A stretch of 64,000 nucleotides of DNA. It comes from Hypoxylon rubiginosum (taxonomy: Eukaryota > Ascomycota > Sordariomycetes > Xylariales > Hypoxylaceae). The position numbers and the translations under genes were made by a program. The notes beneath the pieces were generated by a model. That model was given only the letters and a program-made list of their open reading frames with translations. It made no database searches and was not told where the DNA came from. Of the stretch, positions 42,765-55,002 are shown one piece after another (position 1 is the first letter of the stretch; each line of letters opens with the position of its first letter). The stretch is taken from the NCBI GenBank assembly GCA_902806565.1, contig CADCXA010000031.1:372001-436000 (forward strand), read 5' to 3'.

Positions 42765-44406
42765 CCTTTGACGTGGTGTCGTAACAAGTAGAAATTAGCA
42801 TAATTCTAAGGACAAAATTAAAATGGGGAGCGTATCTCTTCCCCGATCTCAAAGGGGCCTAGGTAATGGTAATCAATCGTCGTGATGGCAGCACTCCAGT
42901 GCGGATGAAAGAGTCTCCTCACGATTCTAATTGGAACCCGAAGATGCCTAGCTATGCTGCAAGTGACACTCGTCATTCATAGCCTCCTCTACTTGCGAAG
43001 CAGATCCCCCTATTACAAGTCAATCGCTCCATGCCGGGCATGGCGTTAGAAATAAAATGCCACTCATCTCAACGGCAGCCACGCGCTAGATTTGAGAAAC
43101 ATACCTGCGAATACGCCGTGTAACTCCTCTATCCCCTTGCTGCTCCTATCAATCTTCCGACGAAGAATATCGGAATTTACCGCATATTCAGCTCGGATTT
43201 GATACAAGAACGCGCTAGGAATTCATTTTGTCGTGCAGTACTAGTCCGGGGCGCGTCGTGCACATCGAAAATGAACTGGGGGCCCAAGCACTTCAATAAA
43301 GTTAGTATTAATAATAATGGAATGTGGCTGCATAGGATGGCAGAGGATATTGATTGAGATCAGGGGGAGTTAATCTTATATATTTCACCACCTACCTAGG
43401 TGAGATAAAAGGGCAATAGAAACTGTTGAGACCGGTCAAAATTAGGCACAAGTGGCTTGCGGGATCCCCCAATCGAGACATCGATCCGTAGAATGTCGAT
43501 CTAATGCGAGTATCGGCAATGTTTGCTTGGTTTGCGAACATAAGGCTGCTGCTACATGAAGCCGACATGCTCAACGATACGCAAAGGTAGCTTCATACCC
43601 AATGTCTTGAACGTACCTGAGTACCTAACCTACCTAGGTAGGTACATAGGTATTTGTTACGCCGGAACCTCTTCAGCGGTACTGCGTGTCTTTTTTGAAT
43701 TGGTCGCGTACGGCGGCGGCGGTGTAATTTTCGCTTACAGCACCTGACTGGTTGGAAATGATCAATCACATAGCTGGATACAAAATTAAAATACGATATG
43801 GCCAACGCTGATATATATCATACTCTTCTGGTGAAGAATTTAACGAAACGCTAGGTAAATAGTTGTATTGTTAGGCCGCAAAAAAAGGTACGGCTCATTT
43901 TAATTCGGGTTTCGGTATTACAGGGGTTGATCTCTATCGCCGGGGGGTACTTCGTACACTGCCTGGTAATAGGGGGTGAGACTTGCATATACATAACTGT
44001 CGCTAACCGGGTTTATATTTGTTATGCAAAAAATAGGACTTTATTTACCCAACGATTCTCATCCTCCATTACTGTATCCCACCATATCTTGATACGTAGT
44101 TGCAAAGGATTGCCTTTTGATATTCACTCGACACTCCTAGAATGACAAGTCGCTAGATGTCACTCTCCTCCAAAAAAATCCCCGCAGGCCAGAAACCTAG
44201 TGCGACATCAAAATCCATACCTCACGCCTCATAACGATCGCCCATGGTCAGTCAACAACCTATTGAGTAGCCAAACAGGCGAGGGGGTATAAAGTGCTGA
44301 ATACGAGGATACTGTTAGCCGAGAAAGCGGTACGTGTGGATTTGGAGTTGTGTGCGTTGCTATTCTAGAATATTTCGAGGTCCGTATAATGTCTACTAAC
44401 TATTAG

Positions 44407-44517
44407 CAGTGCTCCTGCGGCCACCCAAGGATGAATATTCATACTGAAGCATGCGAGAACTGTGGGACACCAAGATGCGCGTACTGCAGGGTTGTTAAGG
44501 TACCTGTGAGGAGTTGA
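44407..44517 (+). pseudogene. Cys-rich C-terminal exon relic
   Basis: After an acceptor (ACTATTAG, with tactaac just upstream) the frame reads CSCGHPRMNIHTEACENCGTPRCAYCRVVKVPVRS and stops. Spaced C-x-C-x-H and C-x2-C-x4-C-x2-C pairs of this kind end many small fungal proteins of unknown function. The possible upstream exon (donor GTACGT near 44333) has no ATG before a stop, so the gene is incomplete or decayed. Confidence 0.35.
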
Positions 44518-45615
44518 GATAGAGAGATAGAGAGATAGATGCTTTCAACACCTTCTATCTTAGGACAGAGTCGTATTATTGATGGCGACGGCGCGTTGCA
44601 ATGGCCGGAATAGAGGTTCAATTCTCAATCGATTTCGTGGATTTTGCACTGGCGTGTGCAGGCGTTAAAAATTGGAAAATCTCAAATATTTGAAAACGTC
44701 GAGAAGCAATGGTATTTTGTTGATGGCCGAAGTGTTTTCATTCTCGTGTTATACTATAGCCTTTTGAAGGCCATACTGAAGGTGAGTGATGTCCGAGATT
44801 TTATGGAGGATTGTAGCTCAGCAATGGCAACATTCCTCACCTTCTCTGCTACCATGCTTACCGGAGGGTGGCTAACGTGGCCTCTCTAGTTGTCGAAGTT
44901 CGATGTCCTCAACCCCCATTCGTCCAATCCTGAGAACGATTCATGAATGGCTCTCTGGGATCTCAGTCGAGTCTGTCCCGTCGACGAAGACGGACCCGAC
45001 CGAAGAAAGAATCGAGATTCCGAATGTCGAATCATTTTCACTAGCTGCTATGCAACAGAAGGGTGCTTTGCTGGCACCTCTGCCTTGATGACATCAAGCT
45101 AGACCGCCGATTATCGTGGCCGGGTTCTTTATACCAACATTAGCACACAGCCACCACCAGCCGCCCGAGGGGGGTAACAGGTCGAAATGCGACTTGCCGG
45201 CAGGAGATTTCACGGTGTACTACACCTGATATAAACGAATAGCAGCTTCGAAATACTCGAGGCTGAAACAATACCTCCCTGCAGGTAAATTGGGCTCGGT
45301 TCGCGGACGGGGTGTATATGCCTACCCCCAAGGTAGGTAGGTGAAGCTGATATGTCAACATACCGAGCGATCGGTTGAACAATATCACGTGCAGCTTACA
45401 CTGATGCACACGTCACGTTTCGAACCCTCCATTGCATATATGGAAGCTAAGGCACCCTATCATAAGAGTGTACAGTGCTTGAGCTTGCAGTGATGCCCGA
45501 CAGAAGGAATATCGGCCCAAAAGTGGGAAAAATGGTAAAAGACCATGCCCTGAGACTTTGAAAAAAAAAAAGAATTCACCACCCCACTTTCTCAGGGCGA
45601 CTGTAGTCTTACTGC

Positions 45616-47612
45616 ATGATGACAACGTGCTTCATTGACGGCCTCGAGATTCTCCTTGAGGGTATCGGTGTGGTTGTACCAGTGCCTATTTTTTTTCGAT
45701 CCGATATTTTGAGGAGGCCCATTGACATCTACCGAAGTTACCTAGCTGACACGGCATCTAAAGCCCTCGGTTGCGAAGGTGGGCTTGCATATGAGGCCAT
45801 CCAAAGTGCAAATATCAAAGACAACAGCGACCTGACGCTCGTCTTGCCCAAGCTGAAATGGAAAAGTGATAAGCCAAAGGATCTAGCTAAAGAGGCTTTC
45901 GTTAAGGTAACACCCATGTCGAATCCTACATGTAGCCAAAGCCCATTCACTTATCGTCGCAGTTCTCATCGAACCCCCTATTTCAATTGCCGATACCGGA
46001 TGGCGTACACCTGCGCTTCATTTTCTCGACATTGACACTGCCACAACTCATATTAAGTTACATTGATGACCGTTTGGAGCAGTATGGAAGAGGCAGACCA
46101 TTAGATGACCAACAATCATCTCTCGCTCCCAAGAAAGTGATCGTAGAGTTTTCATCCCCCAATCTTGCAACAGAGTTTAACTCTGCTCACCTTCGAAGCA
46201 CTATCATAGGCGCACAGGTTGCAAACCTATATGAAAGCGCCGGATGGGATGTGGTGAGAATGAACTTCTTAGGGGATTGGGGAAAAGAGATTGGGCTGCT
46301 CGGAGTTGGATGGGGCAAATTCGGCTCTGAAAAGGCATTCCAAGAAGATCCGATAAGGCATCTGTATGATATATACGAAAAGATCAACGAACTATTCTCA
46401 CCAGAGAAGGAGGCAAGTCGGAAAGCCCGCGACGATGGCAACGACACGGCCGAAATCGAAAAACAGGGGATATTTGCAGACCGAGATAGATTCTCAAAAA
46501 GGATGGAGGATGGAGAACCGGAAGAAATCAGGTTCTGGAAGCGGGTTCGAGACGCTACCATCACCTACTACATGCACGAATACGAGCGCCTCAATGTCAA
46601 GTTCGACGAGTTCTCCGGTGAATCTCAGGTCAGCCCAGAGTCCATCGCGGAGGTCGAGTCTGTTCTTAAGGAGAAGGGTATCTACGAAGAGAGTGATGGA
46701 TCTTGGATTATCGACTACAGCAAGCACGGCCCCCAAAGCCTTGGTGTTTCGGTATTAAGGGGCCGCACGGGAAGCACATCCTACTTGCTTCGAGACATCG
46801 CCGCCGTTCTTGATCGCAACAGGAAGTATGCATTCGACAAGATGATGTACGTCGTCAGTGCCGATCAGGACGTGCACTTTCAGAAAGTCTTTCAAGCACT
46901 TAGGTACATGGGACAGGAAGATCTGGTGGCCAAGCTCGAGCACGTCAGCTTCGGCAAAGCACAAGGCTTATCGCAGCAGTTAGGCGAGATACATTTACTC
47001 AGCGATATCCTAAACAGGTCAATCAAGGACGCGCACGACGTGCTTGAATCAGATCAAACTGAGCATGTTGAAATTGCCAAGACTGAAGAATCTGCCAGGA
47101 TCCTTGGATACACTGCCCAGGCTACTCAATTCTGTGGACTGAGTAAAAGAACTTCCAGCTTCACCTTTAATTCGAAAACGCTCGTTTCCTTCGATGGCGA
47201 GACAGGACCTAGCTTACAGCTCTGCTATGCAAGACTCTGTGCCAAGATCAAAGAGTCAGACTCGGACGACACGGTGCTAGCGAACGTAGATTACACCTAC
47301 TTACAAGACGACCCTTGGACGGAGGTTATTCGGATCATGGCCCAATATCCTGATGTCACGGACGCAGCATACAAGAGTCACGAGCCGTCCATGATTCTGA
47401 CGTACCTGTTCCGTCTAAGTGAGGAAGTCAGCAATTGCTTGGAAGATGACGATGACGAAGGTGACGAGAACGAAGTAGGAGAGACGAGCATAGGATCCGA
47501 GGAACCTCCAGAAGCAATTCTGGCCCAAACTGTTTTATATAAACTTGCGCGACAGGTCTTCAACAATGGCATGGCTATCCTCGGGATAACTCCAATGGTC
47601 CTATCGACTTGA
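45616..47612 (+). CDS. Arginyl-tRNA synthetase paralogue with degenerate catalytic motifs
   Basis: Exons 45616-45906 and 45963-47612 (56-base intron) give 646 residues, the normal length of fungal cytosolic ArgRS, with no frame break. Collinear family segments are easy to follow: LEGIGVVVPVPIFF, FQLPIPDGVHLRF, VEFSSPN, RMNFLGDWGKEIGLL, EFSGESQVSPES, SFDGETGP, HEPSMILTYLFRLSEEVS and ARQVFNNGMAILGI. The class I signature, normally HAGH in FHAGHLRST, reads NSAH (170-173), losing the first His and the Gly. The KMSK-equivalent loop, normally MSTRKG, reads LSQQLG (about 436-441), losing Arg-Lys. An acidic DDDDEGDENE insertion replaces a loop near the end. It keeps the fold but probably not normal aminoacylation; a regulatory, resistance or specialised role is possible. 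Confidence 0.85.
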
Positions 47613-48963
47613 TCTAAGAGAGCTCAAGCATATCTCGGCTAAGATTCTCGGCGACTCGCAATTTAGGGTAGTAGGTAGGCTATTTGACATGTATCTTTTA
47701 CCATAGCCAGATATCATGTACAAGTAGCTGGAGGCTTCCCTTTCTCTCCTTTTTTTTTTTTGTACTTGAGATTTGAAACTGAACAGGGGCAAACTCGATA
47801 CACGACAGCTACCTAAGTCAGTGCTAGGATAACAGTCACTACACTCACTAAGGATACCAGGTTTCCTAATTGGATTGATTTGATTATAATCTGGCTTTAT
47901 AATATTCTTACGATTAATTAGGTGTATACATATAAGCCTATATCATAAGGCACCAGGTGTTCTTAGAGACATCTACCTGGTCCACCGACTTGTTTATGTG
48001 TCGCCTAAGTATTGATACATTGAGAATGAAAGATTTCCACACGGCTTCCAAAAGCTATTAAAAGGTACTCTCCAGAGCTCGTGCCAGTTGGGAAGAGCCA
48101 AGCCAATACCCGACCAACATCGAAGAGGCCCAACGGTCTCGGCTAACAAGTACCATCATAGAATTTGACATGCCAAACCAAGCCCATAAAAAGAGATAGA
48201 TAAAAAGGACCAATGCCAGTACTAACCCCTAGTCTAGCTGTCACGAAGTTCAAAGGGGGCCGGGAACCCTCCCAAGCAAAGCAAACACGTTGGAGCATTA
48301 AATTACGGTAACATTAGCCGATGCTGCCTGTAAACTATAGGACATTTTCTCACTGGTTACACAGGTCATTTGATACTTCGTCGGATAAGGCACTAGTCCT
48401 AGATCTAAGCAGAAGTTCACTAGCCCAGTCAGCCCCTATGCATGTCCTTTGGAGTACGGGGGCTTAGTCACGGAGAATGCGTGTCACTGCAGTATGCATA
48501 GGTACCCCACTGAGAGTAGAAATCGTCCTACATTCTGTACGGCGAAGTCAATGAGGCGCAGCATAGCCAATTTTCACGATTGTTCCGATACCAATTTTTA
48601 GCGTTTTCTTCACTTCCAACCATTCAAACGCCTCTCCTTTCCAAACAAGTAAAAGATGAATATGACTTTGACGGGATTTGTCCTGTGTGAAAGATGTGGG
48701 TTTAGCAATATGGAATCTTATCTCAATTTAAGTGGGAGGGAGTTCTTTGACGAATACCGCCGGAAGGGGATAGAGCGCAAAACAAGAACAATGCCTACAA
48801 TTGAATATTAAGAAAAACACCTAGGCAGGCTGAGACTTTATTAAATTGGATGTGCGTCATTCAAATAAAATTAGTACCTCGTTAGGCAACTTCTATACGT
48901 CTATCATTTCTAATTACCTACCCTAACCTAGGTACCTAGGTACCTCCTATTTGTCATACAGAT
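47613..48963. other. Intergenic, gene-free
   Basis: About 1.35 kb with no coding signal. A palindromic tract, cctaggtacctaggtacctcc, sits at about 48927, just before the kinase gene. A ttttttttttt run lies at 47751. Confidence 0.4.
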
Positions 48964-50353
48964 ATGTCAAAAGAAGCAGTAAAGCAGGCTGAAGAGCTCA
49001 AAGTCGTCTTTAGAAGGGACCCACGGTTTGAATCAGTATCTCTCATCGCCAGTGGGGGGTATGGCTCCGCGATTCGCGTACGCTACAGAGACCCCAACCT
49101 ACCGACTTTAAGGGAGTTCTTAGTTAAAAGAGCCTTTAAAGGATCAGAGGCTAGAGATGCACTGATGACTGAGAGGAAATATCTTACGGTACACACCTTC
49201 GAGAGCAAAATTTATGGACGATTGGATAGAAGCTGATATCACCATGTTAGCGGTTGAGAAACAATAGACACATACCTGAGCTTTACAATATCCCGGAAAA
49301 TCCTCTAAGAAACGCTCGGATGGATAGAAGAGACTGGATTATAATGGAATGGGTGGGGTGTGGCACTCTTGAGAGCTTCATCACGTTAGCGAAAGGGAAG
49401 TTAAGGGGAGGGCAAAGAAAAAATCAAAATCGAAAGCTGCCGAACCGTCTTCTTTGGAGCTTATTTTTATGCTGTAAGTGATCCATAGCTTGGACATATA
49501 GGTATAGGCACCATGTCCTATAACACTAGGCTAACTAAAAGTACAGTGATAAGGGGATGTATAGCTATGGCCGTATGTCACACTTATAATGCATGCCTAG
49601 GTGCATATCTGGTGCTGATTATGTGGTATTAGTGGCCCGATGCTCGCGAGAATCCAACAAATGAGCCGCCAACAGGAATAGTGCACGGTGACATGCATCC
49701 ACGCAACGGTATGCTAATAAACTCTCTACCTAGTACCTATGATATATACTGGCCACAGAAACATTAACAATGATGCTAGTTCTTCTTGGGGAACCTCCTA
49801 GGGACGAGGAGCATACATTCACACCAATATTAAAGATGATCGACTTTGGCCTCGCGAGCGAGCAGGGTCCCAACCCCACTGCCCAAGAAATCAATCTCTT
49901 AGACATCGGAGACGTGCGTACTTTGCCCTATGTACCTAGCTATACCGCGCAGACTGACATGTTTTACAGCTTATGGTTGCCCTTATCCACCTGAACGAGC
50001 CGCCATACGCATACGAAACCCCCACGGTTGATTTTAATAATAGAAGATTCAAAACAGACGCCCGCAGCCTCGTACCGTTCCCGCCGGAGATAGATCCGTC
50101 GCTGGTATTCCTCGTTTGCAGCTGCATGGCGACGGAGTTCGACATACGTCCCTCTTTGGACTCCTTGCTACAGAATGCGCTAAGAGCCGTGCGTGAAAAA
50201 ACGCCGGCTTTTTTCAGAAACAGCCGAGAAGAGCAGGACAATGCGATAAGAGAACTCTGGCAGGATATCGTATACAATGCTCCAGTGGAGGAGAGTGAGG
50301 AAGAGAAGGACGACGGCGACGATTATGAGAGTGAGGAGGATGATATTTTTTAA
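48964..50353 (+). CDS. Divergent protein-kinase-like protein
   Basis: Six exons: 48964-49188, 49251-49473, 49547-49572, 49633-49708, 49759-49913 and 49970-50353; 362 residues. The third is only 26 bases (IRGCIAMA). Kinase landmarks: SGGYGSAIRVRY (Gly loop), FLVKRAF (Lys), WIIMEWVGCGTLESF (hinge), catalytic loop HGDMHPRN (about 176) and DFGLAS (Asp about 212). The loop HGD-x-H-x-x-N replaces the usual HRD and resembles aminoglycoside/choline-kinase-like and some fungal orphan kinases. The C-terminus ends in a long Glu/Asp tail. All key residues remain, so it may be active; its substrate is unknown. Confidence 0.75.
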
Positions 50354-50986
50354 CGGCTAGGCGAATTATTGTCGATAGAGATATCCTTCAACATTACCAA
50401 GGGATGGTAGGCATCTATGCTAACCTAAGAGTTCTTTTTATAAAACCCCTGCTCTTGATTTTCTGCATATTCGCCAACGTGACCCGAACGAAGCCTGCGG
50501 CAAGGTTAGGCCCCAATCTCAAGAACTAAATTGTGATAGATCGTTAGGATAAGTACATATCGTTTCACCTTCATATAAAAAACGTAGAGGTAGTGTAGGA
50601 AAGCCAGATGTTACAGCCGCGCAGAGGTGGAGACTTGTACGATTTAGGGGTAAGATAGGGTAAGATAGGGGTAATAGGCATTTATTTATAAGAAAAAATC
50701 AAATAAACTTCACATGACTTAATCATTGCTACAGTCCACTACGCTGGATGTTATAGAGGACTAGAGTTAGGATATATATGCAATGCTAGGTAGGTAGAAT
50801 CTATTTGTTTAAGATGACTCCATCCCCCTCCGCCCCCTTTTCGCGAGTCCAAAACCAACCATACAATATTTCGACTCATCTTCTGCCTAATTTCTTTTCC
50901 TATAAGATTATTACGTACGTTAGCATAATTCGTGTCCATTAGTACAGCTAGAGGGTCTTACCGTCACGAGTAGCCTGCCTCGACGT
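50354..50986. other. Intergenic, AT-rich, no supported feature
   Basis: About 630 bases between convergent genes. It contains a short duplication (gggtaagatagggtaagatagggg at about 50647). Confidence 0.35.
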
Positions 50987-51328
50987 TCACGCCCAACGAT
51001 TGAGTTCGACATCCCCGCCCCGGCGAGCACGATACTGCCTACGTGACCGCGAAGGATCGTCGGCCCAGTGCCGCATGCCTCCGCCGGACTTCGACCGCCG
51101 GCCTTTGCAGCAGCACATGATGCATGTCCCGATAACCATAAAGCCGATGACGCAACCAGCGACGATGGCGACGATGGCAATGGGGGACGCCTCACCGTCT
51201 CGTCGAAACAGTCGAGAAATCTCATTATACGGCGCCGTAGAGTGGGTGGCGTCGACTTGCTTGTCGATGCCTGTCCATTCGGGCGTGGCAGATACAGCAC
51301 GCATGCGGGATACGACGTAGGCGGCCAT
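50987..51328 (-). CDS. Small single-pass membrane protein
   Basis: 113 residues from ATG 51328. One membrane segment (SPIAIVAIVAGCVIGFMVIGTCIMCCC) is followed at once by a Cys triplet and a basic stretch KGRRSKSGGG, a typical palmitoylation and inner-face arrangement. The C-terminus is Arg-rich (SRSRRQYRARRG). The N-terminal 50 residues have no signal peptide and would lie outside or in the lumen. Fungi have many such small proteins of unknown function. The gene is GC-rich compared with its flanks, supporting coding status. Confidence 0.55.
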   Translation of the reverse strand: MAAYVVSRMRAVSATPEWTGIDKQVDATHSTAPYNEISRLFRRDGEASPIAIVAIVAGCVIGFMVIGTCIMCCCKGRRSKSGGGMRHWADDPSRSRRQYRARRGGDVELNRWA

Positions 51329-52242
51329 GTTGAAAGTAAAGCTTGTCAGATCTATCAAGTATCCAGACTTGACTTGATCACTGTTCTCTCGGTCGGTTCT
51401 GGTGGAAAGGCAACCAACCTTAGGTAGGTTTGGGCCTAGGTGAGTTTTATGTCTATCGTATATGATTGTCGCCGAACAATGCTATGTCTTGAGCTTTGTG
51501 CCTATAACAATAACCAAAAAGAGAATGTGTGGTTTCTTTTATTTTCTATACATAGCGGCTAAGCTGAAAGAAATAGACTGTAGAAAGGGATTCTATCAAT
51601 GGGGGCTGAATTGCATCTCTTTCTCATATGACCGGTGTGTATTCTCTATGTAAGTGACATCCGGGGAATAGTCGTTTCGCGGTCGACCCAGCAGGGACTT
51701 GTCATTGGAACCTAGTTGGAGTCTGTAGACATTGACGGTAGTCGTTACATTCGTCATCCTCAAGCCAAGTTATGATCCGAAGATATGGCAAACACGCGAT
51801 GCTAAGCGATGACCTGAAAATAACCTTATACTCTCCACTGACTAGACCCTACAGCTTACCATCCTGATCCAACCGAAAAATGTAGGATTCTAGGCACATA
51901 AGTAATGAAGACCTATCTGATAATGTGACAGATATTCTTGGTCGCTTTCTTTGACTTTCCGGAGGCTGCTGTTTATCATACACTCCTGTACGACCTTAAG
52001 CAATATTGCAATATTGACTCATTGAATAGGTCCTTCCTATCAATTATTACTACATCCCATCCACGTAAGAGAATGTCAGAATACACAGGTTTACCACATT
52101 GAGTATAGCTCATCACGCTCTTACTAGATGGTTCGACGTGGAATACGCCAAGAGAAATCGATAAGTGACTTCAATTCGACCTACACCCTAGCACGTAGTG
52201 GCCTACGTGAAAGAAAAAGTTATCGAATAAAAAATATAGATC
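51329..52242. other. Intergenic, no supported feature
   Basis: About 910 bases, AT-rich, with no recognisable element except a caatattgcaatattg duplication near 52002. Confidence 0.35.
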
Positions 52243-54386
52243 TTAGGTTATCCTTAATGACTCAACAGTATAGTTGCGAAATCCTCGTGCATGACTATAG
52301 CGCCAATCCGTACTAAAGAACCCAGCCCCTATTCTTATGTACGTGTCAGGGGCAGCCCCCTCTCCTGGGCACCGCAGTAACACTATAAAATATTCTTCAA
52401 AGGTCTCATCGTCGTCCGCAAAACCCGCGTTCTTCTCGAAAAAATCCAGCGCGACGAACGGTCCCTCATTCATATCGGGAAGCTTGCCTTCGTCAAACCG
52501 TATGCAGCAAGCAGTGTACTTTGCTTCGCGATCGAGAAGTTCGTAGTCGGGAGGAGCAAGGGCCCGGTAGCTCCCGGTGTCAAATTCAGGCTCCTCTGCG
52601 TATATGCTATCCCCGGAGGTATACATTCCGGCCATAGAGTCGTTGTGGCCTCGCTTTAGTTCCGAAGGCCTCAGCTTCCTCGTCCTGCCGGCCGGCACGA
52701 TGATGGCATCCTCGTCGAACTTAATATTCCCGCAGTCGACCTCCCTTTCGGAGCCCCAAGAGGAAGGGAGTCCAGAGACCTCGCGTAGGAACTCAATCTT
52801 CGGTACGCTGGACGCCCATGACCACGATGGTGCTTGAATCGGGTTTCCCCTCCGATTAGACGGCGCGTCACCCTTCACGCGCCATATCAGCTGCGACTGC
52901 ATTTCGTTCTCGAAAACGCCGTGCATGTATCGATAACCATTCCCCTTCTCGATCTCTGTCCGTATCCCATCCAGGGATATAAGCCGGTCGGTGAAGTACG
53001 TGAGATTTCGTGACGCGTGCGTCACAATTACGTCTGGCCACTTGAGCCGTCGCGCCGCGTCCGGCTTGCGGTTCGCTACGGTCATATCCGATCGAATACT
53101 CTTACAGGACCAGACCATACCTTTGCGAGTGAAAAAGGCCATGTGTCGAGCCAGAATCCATTCCTGCGTTATCCAGGCCCTTTTAGCAAGAGGGCCTTCG
53201 TACTCATCGGCAGTCGCGTCGTTATCAGTTGGTCCCACGTAGAGTGAGCCCCTAGCTAACCCCGCACTATCAAGGTACGGGATTTCTATGAGTCGGGTAG
53301 ACGCGTTTTCCTCGCGCTCGAAAAAGCATCCACCGCTAGAATCCGAGGCATCAGCAGCGGCAACTACTAGATACGCCCCCTCATACACGGAACCCATCCG
53401 TCGCGATTCCCGGCGCCAGTCCTCGGCATCGCCTTGCAGGATACAGAGGGAGTCGATCCAGATGTATCGTAGCCCGAGCTCTCTCGTGACTTTCATTGCG
53501 TCCGCAAATGTCTTCGGAATCTTGCTCCACGGGATGTGGTTCAACTGGTCCGCAACGTTGTCCTTGGATGTTTTGGGCGGCGGATGCTGAGCCCCTCCCC
53601 AGCAGTGACTAAGGGCGACATAATGGTCCCGAGCCCCATTTGAGAGGATGAGGCGCGGTTCGTGACCAGATCCCAAAAGTCCGATATCGATGACGCGGGT
53701 CGGCAATGTTGGTTTCTCGCCCTTGCCGAAGACGTAGCCGGATAGAGTATTCCGACAGTCAGGGTGATGTTCCTCGCAGGTCAGGATGCAATTTTGAAGT
53801 CGAGAGAACGTCTGAGGACTATCAGTATTTTTCAGGCGAAGGCGGCTCGTAATGTATTGGAAGGTGTGCGGGCTATCTGCACCAAGTTAGATTTGTGAGG
53901 AGAAACCGTCATTTTGTCGAATCTGTATAGGGGGTGATAATACGTCGACCTACCGTCATCAGTGTAGAAGCGCAGTCTGGACGAGGACCAACCACCACCC
54001 AAATTGAATCTGTCCATTTTAGGGTTGATCGGCACCCATACAGTCATACCTAATATAGAGTTATGTGTCTCGGGGCTGTACGGAAAGTTGGTGAGACTTC
54101 CGCTATTCCATGGATTCAGAAGAATAGGTTTCGCTTCGACTGCTTTCCAACTGGGGCTTGACCCGGAGAGGAATCCCTCAGCGATTAATGCGCACAGGTT
54201 GCATGTTTTCGCTGAAGTCTCTAGGTGTTGCGCATTTTCTAAGTGCCTCATACCCTGAGTCTTCAAGAATTGGTGATTCCACGCTGCCGCTTCCTCCCAG
54301 CGGGATGGGGGTTTCTCAATGGGCTCTAGTAACGAATGTGCGGAGATACGGCGACAGTCTCGGCATAAAGCTTCATCGGGCGTCAT
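52243..54386 (-). CDS. HET-domain protein (heterokaryon incompatibility type)
   Basis: Exons 54386-53954 and 53876-52243 (77-base intron) encode 688 residues. The HET core is unmistakable: YVALSHCWGG, IPKTFADAMKVTRELGLRYIWIDSLCILQ, DWRRESRRMGSVYEGAYLVVAAADASDSSGGCF. The N-terminal 150 residues carry a Cys-rich start (CRDCRRIS; CNLCALIAEGFLSG) common in this subgroup and ILTCEEHHPDCRN just before the core. HET proteins trigger cell death or allorecognition responses when partners differ, and share features with TIR-like domains. No NACHT or WD40 partner domain is fused here, and no STAND gene lies next to it. The C-terminus has no known domain. Confidence 0.9.
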
Positions 54387-55002
54387 GTCAGTAACTAGCG
54401 ACCGAAGTCAAGGACGGCTCTTTTCTCAAACCCACTAAACTATTCAACTTAACATTCAAACATTTCCCCTTCAGCCTAACAATGAAAGTATCATATAGCC
54501 GGCTATCACAGACCGGAGCGGGGCGAAAGGTACAATTCTTTAATTATGGTGAAGCGATATTAGGACGTTAAAGGTGGGTGTGCTGTTTCGAAGCAGACCA
54601 ATGACCAGATATCGGCTGAGCCAAGTGTGTGCAGGACAGCACATGGACACACCAATCATAGTGGAATAGTCTCAAAATTAGCCTGACCGCGATGATCCAA
54701 GAGGATATATGAAAGGAGTAGGGATATGTGAGGATAGAGGATTTCCTATACATCTACTCATTCTTTGAGCTATTTAGCTATGAATCTAAGATTGTATGGA
54801 GTAAATGGAATTCATATCTACCATAGCGCGCTTCATAGCTCGCTTCGGTGGACCAAGGCTAGTGACTATTCGCAGCCGGGTGACTCATCGGAGAAGTAGA
54901 GACAGGAAGCAACCAGACGAGTTTATATAAATAAATCGTATCCTTACTTACCTACCTCTCTTTGAGATAATTGTGCGTAATATTGACTCTTTTATACCTA
55001 CC
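54387..55002. promoter_or_regulatory. Divergent promoter region (HET and GNAT genes)
   Basis: About 615 bases between divergently read genes. AT-rich, with no discrete motif I can support. Confidence 0.3.

Larger units (their letters stand above)
40561..45615. other. Five-kilobase gene-poor region
   Basis: No intact gene can be supported on either strand; ORFs are short and look random. Features: four tandem copies of cccctgaa (about 40729-40759); palindromic ACCTAGGT tracts at about 41800, 42083, 42249, 42729 and 43628; a gagata microsatellite at about 44517-44540; and one Cys-rich coding relic at 44407. Base composition alternates between AT-rich and mixed. It may be decayed transposon or ectopic DNA, but no transposase or reverse transcriptase text is readable. 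Confidence 0.5.

Noticed and set aside
44644..45088. Two short plus-strand ORFs with a hydrophobic stretch
   Set aside because: No family signal, no convincing splice sites and no start context; may be relic coding DNA but cannot be supported.
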